This document shows, piece by piece, positions 1-5,169 of a stretch of DNA of 5,386 bases. Below the pieces are notes generated by a model that worked only from the letters and a program-made list of their open reading frames with translations, did no database searches and had not been told where the DNA came from. The position numbers and the translations under genes are program-made. This DNA is from JBNJEA01 sp051745395 (GTDB taxonomy: Bacteria; Desulfobacterota; Desulfobacteria; Desulfobacterales; Desulfosalsimonadaceae): positions 1 to 5,386 of the forward strand of contig JBNJEA010000179.1 of the NCBI GenBank assembly GCA_051745395.1, read 5' to 3'. Numbering within the stretch: position 1 is the stretch's first letter; every line of letters starts with the position of its first letter.

Positions 1-82
1 CAGCACGGTGGATGCCATTGACGAAAAATTCGGTAAAAATGCCGTCCGGAAAGCCAGGCTGACCCAATTGGATAAGAAGTAA
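1..82 (+). CDS. dinB: DNA polymerase IV (DinB-like), C-terminal end only
   Basis: This is the last 26 codons of a forward gene that begins left of the window, ending at the TAA at 80-82. The visible peptide reads STVDAIDEKFGKNAVRKA and then RLTQLDKK. The pattern of a D-x-I-D/N-x-K-F-G-K-N-A-V/I-x-R/K-A segment close to the stop is typical of the little-finger C-terminus of Y-family polymerases such as DinB, which carry out error-prone translesion synthesis. No catalytic residues are inside the window, so the call rests on this short tail only. UmuC-type polymerases have a similar ending and cannot be excluded. The gene converges on the release-factor-like gene, with 40 bp between the two stop codons. 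Confidence 0.6.
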   Translation, partial: STVDAIDEKFGKNAVRKARLTQLDKK

Positions 83-122
83 CCGTGCCCGCCCGCTTTT
101 TTCCGGGGCCATGGCGATTGCC

Positions 123-1301
123 TCATGCAACCGTAAAGCGCAGTATCGCGCCGACGCCGTAACTTTCGAAATCCGTGTGATCGGTAAAAATGTGTTCGAT
201 TTCCGCGCCTTGGGCCATGGCTTCTTCGACCATTTCGTCGGCCAGGTGGTCGGTTTTTCCCATGGTATCGCCGCAGAGCGGACACTCAAGGCGGTGCGTG
301 GACAGGATATGGTCGTTGGGGCACACATAGCCCTCCGGGGCGAAATCCTTGTCAATGAGCAGCGTATGGACCTGGTTGAGCATGAGCGCTTCGATGGTGG
401 GGTCTGCGCCGAGCACGCCCAATTGCTGCGGCCCGCTTTTTTCAAACAGTTCGTTGATCCGCATTTTTTCGTACGCGCGCTCATTGGCTTCGGCCGCCTC
501 CAGGGCCTTTTGCCGCAGCGTTGCGGAATGGTCATCGGGCTGGGCATGAAACTCCCCCGCCAGCCGGCTTTTCAGGTAACTGTGCAGATGGTTTTTGAGA
601 TCGGGCAGAATCCTGCTGTCGTCCGGCCCGGCAATAATGAGACGGCTGAAGTCATTTTGTTTGAAAAAATCAAAAGTCTGTTCGGCGACCTGTTTTAAGT
701 GACGTTGAATATGGTCTTCAATGTGGCGCTGGATTCGCTTGTCGCCGAGACCGCCGCTGACTTGTTTGCCGCTGCCGTAAGTCCGGGAGAGGTTGGCACG
801 GACGCGGTCCGGGACTTCGTCTTCGAAAAAAATATCGGGTTGTCTTTCAAAGTCGCCGAGATACAGGGAAAATATGCGGGCTTTGCGGGAGTCGACCGTA
901 AGCACCAGGTAGCGTTCAAATTCATCCAGCAGTATGGACAGCGGCCGGGTATAGGGCGTCGGCTCCACGGCGATCTGGCTGGGCAGGCTCACCGGCAGCA
1001 GGTATTGTTGCCAGAAACCGTCGGCATCGGCAAAAATGATTGCCATCCGGGCGTTTTTCTTCCGTTCCATTGCCTCGGAGACGTGAGTTTCGATTTTCGC
1101 AAACACCCGATCGACCGCATTGCGCTGTTGTTTGTCGTAGCGGTTTTCTCCTTTGAGCTGTTTCCGGGCGTTGTGGATCATGGAATTGAGTTCCGCCGTA
1201 TATTTTCTCGGCGGCGTGAGGTTTATATATACACTGACGATCGGATTGTTGTGGTTTTCATGTTGAATCAAGTCTTTTAGCTGTTTTCGATAGACAAACA
1301 T
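123..1301 (-). CDS. Archaeo-eukaryotic release factor (eRF1)-like protein, bacterial baeRF type, with zinc ribbon
   Basis: A 392-residue soluble protein resembling eRF1/aRF1, the factors that read stop codons and trigger peptide release. Bacterial relatives (baeRF) are thought to act in ribosome rescue or translation quality control; that role is inferred here. Residues 1-130 would be an N-terminal domain. Residues 130-260 match eRF1 domain 2, including YGSGKQVSGGLGDKRIQRHI at 175-194. The catalytic GGQ should sit here, but the sequence is G183-G184-L185. Residues 300-392 match domain 3: a zinc ribbon (C327-x3-H331 and C340-x2-C343), then an acidic helix, a GAEIEHI strand and GVGAILRF (382-389), the classic eRF1 C-terminal signature. 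The open frame extends 21 codons upstream, but the ATG at 1299-1301 follows AAAAGGAGG by 8 nt and starts MFVYRKQLKDLI, so this start was chosen. The gene appears monocistronic. Family assignment is fairly sure, the exact subfamily and function are not. Confidence 0.8.
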   Translation of the reverse strand: MFVYRKQLKDLIQHENHNNPIVSVYINLTPPRKYTAELNSMIHNARKQLKGENRYDKQQRNAVDRVFAKIETHVSEAMERKKNARMAIIFADADGFWQQYLLPVSLPSQIAVEPTPYTRPLSILLDEFERYLVLTVDSRKARIFSLYLGDFERQPDIFFEDEVPDRVRANLSRTYGSGKQVSGGLGDKRIQRHIEDHIQRHLKQVAEQTFDFFKQNDFSRLIIAGPDDSRILPDLKNHLHSYLKSRLAGEFHAQPDDHSATLRQKALEAAEANERAYEKMRINELFEKSGPQQLGVLGADPTIEALMLNQVHTLLIDKDFAPEGYVCPNDHILSTHRLECPLCGDTMGKTDHLADEMVEEAMAQGAEIEHIFTDHTDFESYGVGAILRFTVA

Positions 1302-1309
1302 ACGGATAT

Positions 1310-1318
1310 CCTCCTTTT
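1310..1318 (-). promoter_or_regulatory. Strong ribosome binding site of the release-factor-like gene
   Basis: On the reverse strand AAAAGGAGG lies 8 nt before the ATG at 1299-1301. It is a near-perfect Shine-Dalgarno sequence and decides the start, because the open frame continues upstream to another ATG at 1362-1364 that would place this site inside the coding region. Confidence 0.8.
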
Positions 1319-1458
1319 GCTTCCAAAACCCGATGCGTTGCGGCTTTGCTATCGCATTGCGCACAGGGATAAATCCAACCGAAAAACATTAAATATTTTC
1401 TATGATATTAAAAGGATATGCATTCTGTGTTGCCTGTCAACCGGGTCCGTTCCGGTTT

Positions 1459-1476
1459 CATACGCATACGCATACG
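1459..1476. repeat. Three tandem copies of CATACG
   Basis: The hexamer CATACG is repeated three times without mismatch, and a partial copy (AATACGG) follows at about 1479. It lies in non-coding DNA just upstream of a short hairpin. It is probably a small replication-slippage repeat; a protein-binding role is possible but unsupported. Confidence 0.6.
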
Positions 1477-1539
1477 GCAATACGGATTTGTGAATCCGAA
1501 GCCGCCTTCTTACTATATTGTTATGGGCTGAAATACAGG

Positions 1540-1567
1540 GCCGGGCGATGCGCGGGCCTTGCCCGGC
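1540..1567. repeat. 7-bp perfect inverted repeat at the broken end of the esterase remnant
   Basis: GCCGGGC (1540-1546) and GCCCGGC (1561-1567) are exact reverse complements separated by 14 nt. The repeat sits where recognisable esterase homology begins. It lacks a following T-run, so it is not a typical terminator. It may be a chance GC-rich hairpin or a mark of the deletion endpoint. Confidence 0.4.
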
Positions 1568-1848
1568 GACTATAACTGCGATGCCGATGATTTCATCTTC
1601 TGGGATGAAATCCATCCCACCGACCGGGTCCATGAAATGCTGGGCAACCAGGCGGCCCGGCTCGAGGCGTCGGATTACATCGTCACGGCCGCTGCCCTGG
1701 AACGGCAACCAACAGGCGATGACACGGCCGCCGGCCCTTCGTCGGACGATGACGATGATGACACCTGTTTTATATCCATCACAGGCGCCCGGCTGCTCGG
1801 TCTGTTTTTCTGCCCCTGCAGCCGGTGGGCCATCAACAAAACCGAAGC

Positions 1849-1853
1849 GGAGG
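1849..1853 (+). promoter_or_regulatory. Ribosome binding site deciding the start of the secreted repeat protein
   Basis: GGAGG lies 7 nt before the ATG at 1861. It favours this ATG over the in-frame GTG at 1825, which would add 12 residues, including several Arg, in front of the signal peptide. Confidence 0.7.
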
Positions 1854-1860
1854 TCGACGT

Positions 1861-3108
1861 ATGGGCACGCCGAAAATTGCATGGCTGCTGGTTTTGGTTT
1901 TTGTGCAGGCGGGGATTTCCGTCCCTGCCGCCCGGGGCCAGGGCCTGAGCGAAGCCGATTTGAACGGCCGGTATTTCGTCAGCGAAATCCGGGCCGGCAA
2001 AACCCTGTTCTATTCCCTTCAATTCGACGGGCAAGGCACGATCACGGATGTCAACCTGCAGAGATCTTCGTTCACGGTATCTCCAAATGACGACGAAAAT
2101 CTCGATACCCGGGAGCAGGAAGCCGTGGGCATTTTCCCCGAAGACGCTTACGCGGTGGCCCCCGAAGGCGCGATCACCATCGCCGGCAGAAGTCTGGCCG
2201 GGTCGTTGCATCACGCGGGGGCCCAGTTTGTTCTGGTCCAGACGGCCACTGGCGGAGAACCCCGTTGGGGCCTCGGCATCCGGGCGGGGCAGAACCTGAC
2301 CGATACCTCGTTGATCGGCGGCTATTATATCCATGTCCTGGAGCTTTCCGTGGTCGATGCCGGCGACGACGGCCGCCGGTTTGAGTCCAATGCGGGCGTG
2401 GTCGACGCCTCGATAAACGGTCAGGGCAATATCAGCGGGCAGTTGATCGCCGGCGACGAATCCGGGCTGGGACCGCTTTTTTCCGTGACGTATACGGTGG
2501 ATGCCAACGGCCGGCTCACCGTCGGCCGCGAGGGGGAAACCAGCGGCATGCTGGCAGACGACCCACGTGTTTTCACGGTCGTGGATACCAATCCGGGCGA
2601 CAACGACCTTCTGGTCATGATCGGGGTGCCGAAGGCCGCGGCCACGATCACGGACTCGGATTTCCTGGATTCCTATTTTTTTTCCGCATTTGAAATCCAG
2701 GGTGAAACCGTCGATTCCGCAAGCCAGTACAGCGATACCTTCGGGGAGATCACTTTTGATGAAAACGGGGATTTTTTATTCACCGAAACCGCCACCACCC
2801 GTGCCGGCCCCCTTGAAACCATCGCGGGCAGCGCAGAAACCGATACAGACGGCCGGTTTGAAATGCAAGGTGCAACCGGAACCCTGCTGACCGAAGGCAG
2901 CCTGTTCGTGGCCACCGGCGTTGAACCCGACAGCCCGGCACTTCGGGTCGGGTTGGCCAAAACCGCGGACCGCACCCCCGGCGGGACGGACGACGGAACC
3001 AGGGACGAAACGGAAGAAGAACCGATCAGCCACGATGATTTCTGCTTTGTCAGTTTTCTTTATTCCGCCTGTGCCACGGGCAATCGCAATATGGCCCCGA
3101 CGCCGTAA
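1861..3108 (+). CDS. Secreted protein with three tandem beta-rich modules and acidic CFV-type C-terminus, function unknown
   Basis: A 415-residue protein of a family I do not recognise by name. Residues 1-28 are a signal peptide: K5, a hydrophobic core IAWLLVLVFVQAGI, then a small-residue stretch ending near ARGQ. There is no lipobox Cys. Three modules of about 105-110 residues follow, at roughly 31-141, 147-257 and 264-368. Each begins with an L-x-G/S-x-Y-F/Y strand (LNGRYFV, LIGGYYI, LDSYFFS), has a middle D/N-G-x-G or ENGD turn (FDGQGTI, INGQGNI, FDENGDF) and ends with a G-rich strand (WGLGIRA, VMIGVPK, RVGLAKT). They appear to be diverged duplications of a beta-sheet domain. Residues 370-393 form an acidic linker (GTDDGTRDETEEEPIS), followed by DDFCFVSFLYSACA, which resembles the CFI-type C-terminal tail also seen in the upstream remnant. 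Export to the periplasm or surface is expected; a binding or structural role is only a guess. The esterase remnant lies just upstream, with no other partner nearby. Confidence 0.8.
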   Translation: MGTPKIAWLLVLVFVQAGISVPAARGQGLSEADLNGRYFVSEIRAGKTLFYSLQFDGQGTITDVNLQRSSFTVSPNDDENLDTREQEAVGIFPEDAYAVAPEGAITIAGRSLAGSLHHAGAQFVLVQTATGGEPRWGLGIRAGQNLTDTSLIGGYYIHVLELSVVDAGDDGRRFESNAGVVDASINGQGNISGQLIAGDESGLGPLFSVTYTVDANGRLTVGREGETSGMLADDPRVFTVVDTNPGDNDLLVMIGVPKAAATITDSDFLDSYFFSAFEIQGETVDSASQYSDTFGEITFDENGDFLFTETATTRAGPLETIAGSAETDTDGRFEMQGATGTLLTEGSLFVATGVEPDSPALRVGLAKTADRTPGGTDDGTRDETEEEPISHDDFCFVSFLYSACATGNRNMAPTP

Positions 3109-3118
3109 GGTTTGAAAT

Positions 3119-3146
3119 TGCCGTTATCGGCATTCGGCCCCTTTTT
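3119..3146 (+). terminator. Possible weak terminator after the secreted repeat protein
   Basis: TGCCG-TTAT-CGGCA forms a 5-bp stem with a 4-nt loop at 3119-3132, 10 nt after the stop codon. A TTTTT run occurs at 3142-3146, after a 9-nt GC-rich spacer. The distance to the T-run makes this a poor Rho-independent terminator. Confidence 0.3.
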
Positions 3147-3161
3147 CCCTGTCACGGGAAA
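3144..3161. repeat. Hairpin TTTCCC / GGGAAA between convergent genes
   Basis: A perfect 6-bp inverted repeat with a 6-nt loop (TGTCAC) lies between the convergent repeat-protein and phosphatase genes. It could help end transcription from either side, but neither strand has a proper T-run after the stem. Confidence 0.3.
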
Positions 3162-3231
3162 TGGCGGAACACGTAGAGGGCCGTTTCCTGGAAAGCTCAA
3201 CCTGGCAGGCGCTGATGAAGGGGAAGCCGGC

Positions 3232-3663
3232 TTAGTCGTCTTTGGGGGGTGCGGGCGATTCTTCCGCCAGCATTTCCTTCACCTTCCCGATGCTTGTGAT
3301 CAGGTCGGGCAGAATGGACATTTTCGGCTTGCGCACGGCGACAAATTCAACGGCTTCGCCGAAACCATAGCCTGCCATGCAGCAAAGATAAGCCACCACC
3401 ACGGATGGGGATCGACCGACGCCGGCGTTGCAAAACACCATGATCCGGTGGTCTTCGATGTGGTCGTAAATCCAGGTCACGCTTTGTTTTAACTGGGCCG
3501 ACGGGATGGGCCTCATGTCCTCGATGGGGACCTTGTGATAGCTCAGGGGCGTGACATCGATGTCGCATTCCTTGGCCACGCACAGCAGTGCGCTGATTTC
3601 GCGGGGCGGTTCAATGGTGTCATTGAAGTGCCCGATGGCGAGGTTGTCGAGTATGTAATCCAT
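3232..3663 (-). CDS. Small dual-specificity (cysteine-based) protein phosphatase
   Basis: A 143-residue cytoplasmic protein consisting almost only of a dual-specificity phosphatase fold. The P-loop is C78-N-A-G-V-G-R84-S85, matching Cx5R followed by Ser, where Cys forms the phospho-enzyme intermediate and Arg binds phosphate. D49 (in IEDMRPIP), 29 residues before the Cys, is placed as the general acid. The N-terminus ILDNLAIGHFND resembles the usual opening strand of DSPs (I-x-x-x-L-x-I/L-G). The usual His before the Cys is Phe77, an uncommon change. Substrates could be phosphoproteins or another phosphomonoester; nothing in the context identifies one. The upstream ATG has only a weak ribosome site (AGGT about 12 nt before), but no better start keeps the first strand. 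It lies 160 bp downstream of the ferritin-like gene, in the same direction, behind an AT-rich stretch. Confidence 0.85.
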   Translation of the reverse strand: MDYILDNLAIGHFNDTIEPPREISALLCVAKECDIDVTPLSYHKVPIEDMRPIPSAQLKQSVTWIYDHIEDHRIMVFCNAGVGRSPSVVVAYLCCMAGYGFGEAVEFVAVRKPKMSILPDLITSIGKVKEMLAEESPAPPKDD

Positions 3664-3710
3664 GTTGTTTTTTTACCTGTTGGTATCCGGCAGCGGATTG
3701 TTTTCAAGCT

Positions 3711-3740
3711 TTTTATAATTTGTATTTACCAAATATTATT
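3711..3740 (-). promoter_or_regulatory. AT-rich probable promoter region of the phosphatase gene, with small inverted repeat
   Basis: This is the most AT-rich part of the neighbourhood, 50-80 bp before the phosphatase start. It contains TATAA-like sequence and a perfect inverted repeat TATTT-ACC-AAATA at 3723-3735 that could be an operator half-site pair. No -35/-10 pair with good spacing could be picked with confidence. Confidence 0.35.
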
Positions 3741-3756
3741 CGGATGCCGCAAAAGC

Positions 3757-3780
3757 GCAACCCCCCTTTTTTGCTGGGGG
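3757..3780 (-). terminator. Possible terminator after the ferritin-like gene
   Basis: On the reverse strand CCCCC (3776-3780) and GGGGG (3762-3766) can pair around a 9-nt A-rich loop. They are followed by GTTGCGCTTTT, so the T-run is interrupted. The hairpin lies about 45 bp past the ferritin stop and may separate that gene from the phosphatase gene. Confidence 0.35.
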
Positions 3781-3823
3781 CCCTGTTTTGACGGACCGAC
3801 GTTGCTCGCCCTCGGGGCAAACC

Positions 3824-4135
3824 CTATTTATCGCCTTTCATTTTGGCAATCATTTCTTCGACTTCCTCGTAGCCGGTTTTATAATAGCCTTCCTCGTCCG
3901 GGTCGAGTTCCCGGAGCAGGCGCAGAAACTCGCCGGCGTGCTCCTTTTCCTCGTTGGCAATATCTTTGAGCACTTTCTTGGCCAGTTCGTTGTCGGTGCT
4001 TTCCGCGGTCTGCTGATACATCTGGATGGCTTCGTATTCCGCGGCAATCATGAATCGAATGGCACGGACGAGTTCTTTATTGGACAGTTTCCGTTCGTTT
4101 TTCAGCAGGGTAAACGGATTGGAAAACTCGGGCAT
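3824..4135 (-). CDS. Small EncFtn-like ferritin / rubrerythrin-type iron-binding protein
   Basis: A 103-residue, two-helix ferritin-like protein. Helix 1 (about 19-46) holds E33 in IAAEYEAIQMYQQ, with Y40 seven residues later. Helix 2 (about 48-77) holds E62, E63 and H66 in ANEEKEHAGEFLRLL. This E...Y...ExxH layout, at half the length of a classical ferritin, is that of encapsulated ferritins (EncFtn), where two subunits together build the di-iron ferroxidase centre. E33, Y40, E63 and H66 correspond to E32, Y39, E62 and H65 that I recall for the Rhodospirillum rubrum protein. The tail (GYYKTGYEEVEEMIAKMKGDK) is charged, with no obvious encapsulin-targeting peptide, and no encapsulin shell gene is in the window. 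The likely role is Fe(II) oxidation and storage or peroxide protection. Databases often label such proteins rubrerythrin or demethoxyubiquinone-hydroxylase family. An AAAGGAGG site 5 nt before the ATG fixes the start. Confidence 0.8.
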   Translation of the reverse strand: MPEFSNPFTLLKNERKLSNKELVRAIRFMIAAEYEAIQMYQQTAESTDNELAKKVLKDIANEEKEHAGEFLRLLRELDPDEEGYYKTGYEEVEEMIAKMKGDK

Positions 4136-4140
4136 AACGG

Positions 4141-4148
4141 CCTCCTTT
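4141..4148 (-). promoter_or_regulatory. Strong ribosome binding site of the ferritin-like gene
   Basis: On the reverse strand AAAGGAGG lies 5 nt before the ATG at 4133-4135. It is the same strong type as that of the release-factor-like gene and suggests efficient translation. Confidence 0.75.
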
Positions 4149-4240
4149 CATGGTTTACTACATTCGCAACGATCAAAAGCGGCATTTGATATGGTAATCA
4201 TGTTGCCTTATTTTGCACCCAAAAGACCGGCAGCAGCAGG

Positions 4241-4264
4241 GAAAAGCGGCAAAGGTTTGCGGCC
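4241..4264 (-). terminator. Probable weak Rho-independent terminator after the EEP-family gene
   Basis: Read on the reverse strand, GGCCGCAAA-CC-TTTGCCGCT forms a stem with one C/C mismatch that starts at the last base of the stop codon. It runs straight into TTTTCCC. The short T-run and tight loop make it modest, but its position directly after the gene supports it. Confidence 0.4.
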
Positions 4265-5124
4265 TAATCCAGCACGCGCGCACGCAACAGCATGGGCGGA
4301 TGGTCCGAAGTCTCAAAGCCGGAAAGGCGTTTGCATTCCAGTACTTCAAAGCCACGGCAGAAGATCCGGTCCAGCAGGGCGCCCTGGTGGATCTCGATAA
4401 ACGGATCAACGAGCAGGGTCCATTTCGACGGGGTCCCGCCGGATTCGTGATAGGCCAGGGCTTCGACCATGCCGAGCCGGGCGGCATACTGGTGAACGGC
4501 TTTCAACCGGGCACTGTTCCAGGTGTTAAAATCCCCGCACCAGATCATCGGGCCGGTATGGTCGCGGGCGTGCTGAAAGATTTCCTCTAACTGGTCATTG
4601 AAGGCGCCGATGCCCACAAAATTGAGCATGTGCACGTTGATCACCATCAAATCGGCTGCATCATCGACGGCGACGGTGCTGACCATGGCGGCCTTTGTGG
4701 TGGCAAATACAAATTCCCGGTCCGGGGACTCGAAACGGGCCGGAGCCTGCAGCTTGTGCCGCGAGGCGGTCAGAACCCCGTTGTGGATATCGCGGTTGGC
4801 CGCCTTCCAACTGGGGGCGAAATGGCAGAAAAACCGGCTCTGCAATTGTTCGCAGGTCCGGCTGGTGGCTTCCTGGAGACAAAGAATATCGGGACGGTGT
4901 TGGCGGATCAGCCGTTTGACCTCCTTGTTTCGGGCGTCGTTTTTGCTGATGTTCCAGGTGATAACGGTGTAGACGGTGCCGTCGGCTGAACCGGCAGCCT
5001 TTTCGTCGCCGGCCTTTTTTGCCGCCCCTGCACCCGGCGGGGCCCCGGCACCCGTTATAACCGGCAGAAACGGTACAATCAGTACAATCAGGAGTATAAA
5101 GCGTTTGCATATTGTCTGGTGCAT
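4264..5124 (-). CDS. Exported endonuclease/exonuclease/phosphatase (EEP) family protein
   Basis: A 286-residue member of the EEP superfamily (DNase I, exonuclease III, inositol phosphatase and sphingomyelinase fold), metal-dependent hydrolases of phosphate esters. Residues 1-30 are a signal peptide: K7, R8, hydrophobic core FILLIVLIVPFLPVITG, then GAGA. An Ala/Gly/Lys-rich linker runs to about 50. All catalytic blocks follow in order: N58 (VITWNIS), E85 (LCLQEA), H165 (INVHMLN), D198 and N200 (WCGDFNTW), D252 (LLDRIF) and D274-H275 (SDHPPM). An active enzyme outside the cytoplasm is therefore expected; nucleic acid, phospholipid or phosphoinositide substrates cannot be told apart. The ATG at 5122-5124 was chosen; a GTG one codon upstream is nearly as good, with AAGGGG 6-9 nt before them. 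It lies 45 bp after the PrcB-domain gene in the same direction, so an operon is possible. Confidence 0.85.
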   Translation of the reverse strand: MHQTICKRFILLIVLIVPFLPVITGAGAPPGAGAAKKAGDEKAAGSADGTVYTVITWNISKNDARNKEVKRLIRQHRPDILCLQEATSRTCEQLQSRFFCHFAPSWKAANRDIHNGVLTASRHKLQAPARFESPDREFVFATTKAAMVSTVAVDDAADLMVINVHMLNFVGIGAFNDQLEEIFQHARDHTGPMIWCGDFNTWNSARLKAVHQYAARLGMVEALAYHESGGTPSKWTLLVDPFIEIHQGALLDRIFCRGFEVLECKRLSGFETSDHPPMLLRARVLD

Positions 5125-5148
5125 CACCTGTTGCCCCTTTTTATTCCG

Positions 5149-5158
5149 TATCCGGATA
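5149..5158. repeat. 10-bp perfect palindrome TATCCGGATA
   Basis: A perfect palindrome in the short gap between the PrcB-domain and EEP genes. On the reverse strand it is followed by CGGAATAAAAAGG. It could be a small operator or part of a weak attenuating hairpin, or chance. Confidence 0.35.
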
Positions 5159-5169
5159 GGGTGCCGGGA

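Larger units (their letters stand above)
1302..1531. other. Non-coding stretch with AT-rich block, CATACG tandem repeat and hairpin
   Basis: No convincing gene is seen between the release-factor-like start and the esterase remnant. The stretch contains the ribosome binding site at 1310-1318. An AT-rich block at about 1380-1420 (AAACATTAAATATTTTC and following) probably holds the promoter of the reverse gene, but no clear -35/-10 pair could be picked. There are three exact tandem copies of CATACG at 1459-1476. A perfect 6-bp hairpin, CGGATT-TGTG-AATCCG, lies at 1483-1498 and has no T-run after it on either strand. Overlapping open frames on the reverse strand have no recognisable protein character. 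Confidence 0.5.
1532..1948 (+). pseudogene. 5'-truncated GDSL/SGNH esterase remnant with Asp-rich CFI-like tail
   Basis: The open frame starts after a TGA at 1529-1531 and has no ATG; the only plausible initiator is a TTG at 1559-1561. From there it reads PGDYNCDADDFIFWDEIHPT and then DRVHEMLGNQAARL. This is the C-terminal block V of GDSL/SGNH lipases and phospholipase/hemolysin-like esterases, in which Asp and His of the FWDxxHPT motif belong to the catalytic triad. The nucleophile block GDSL, the oxyanion-hole blocks and any signal peptide, normally over 200 residues upstream, are absent from all forward frames nearby. After the domain comes a linker (PSSDDDDDD) and TCFISITG, resembling the CFI-type C-terminal tail seen on exported proteins. 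The frame then runs on to the TGA at 1946-1948, overlapping the next gene by about 88 bp in another frame, where its composition no longer looks natural. I read it as a decayed gene whose homology ends near 1800-1850. Confidence 0.65.

Noticed and set aside
91..108. CCCG / CGGG hairpin between the DinB-like and release-factor-like stops as a terminator
   Set aside because: The stem is only 4 bp and the T-run is in the loop, not after the stem.
111..1280. Long forward open frames opposite the release-factor-like gene
   Set aside because: They are antisense shadows of a gene with clear zinc-ribbon and eRF1 signatures and have no recognisable protein features.
1302..1364. Upstream ATG extending the release-factor-like protein by 21 residues
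   Set aside because: The strong AAAAGGAGG site would fall inside the coding region and the added residues have no family resemblance.
1400..1882. 160-codon reverse open frame
   Set aside because: It lies antisense to the esterase remnant, whose motif FWDEIHPT is recognisable; the reverse product has no domain, and I see no strong ribosome site.
1675..2334. 219-codon reverse open frame
   Set aside because: Antisense to the esterase remnant and the start of the repeat-protein gene, which has a good signal peptide and ribosome site; the reverse product looks random.
4136..4240. Sigma-70 or sigma-54 promoter for the ferritin-like gene
   Set aside because: No hexamer pair with acceptable match and spacing, and no GG-N10-GC element, could be found by eye, although a promoter probably exists here.
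4213..4989. Forward open frames opposite the EEP-family gene
   Set aside because: The reverse strand encodes all catalytic EEP blocks in order, so these are shadows.
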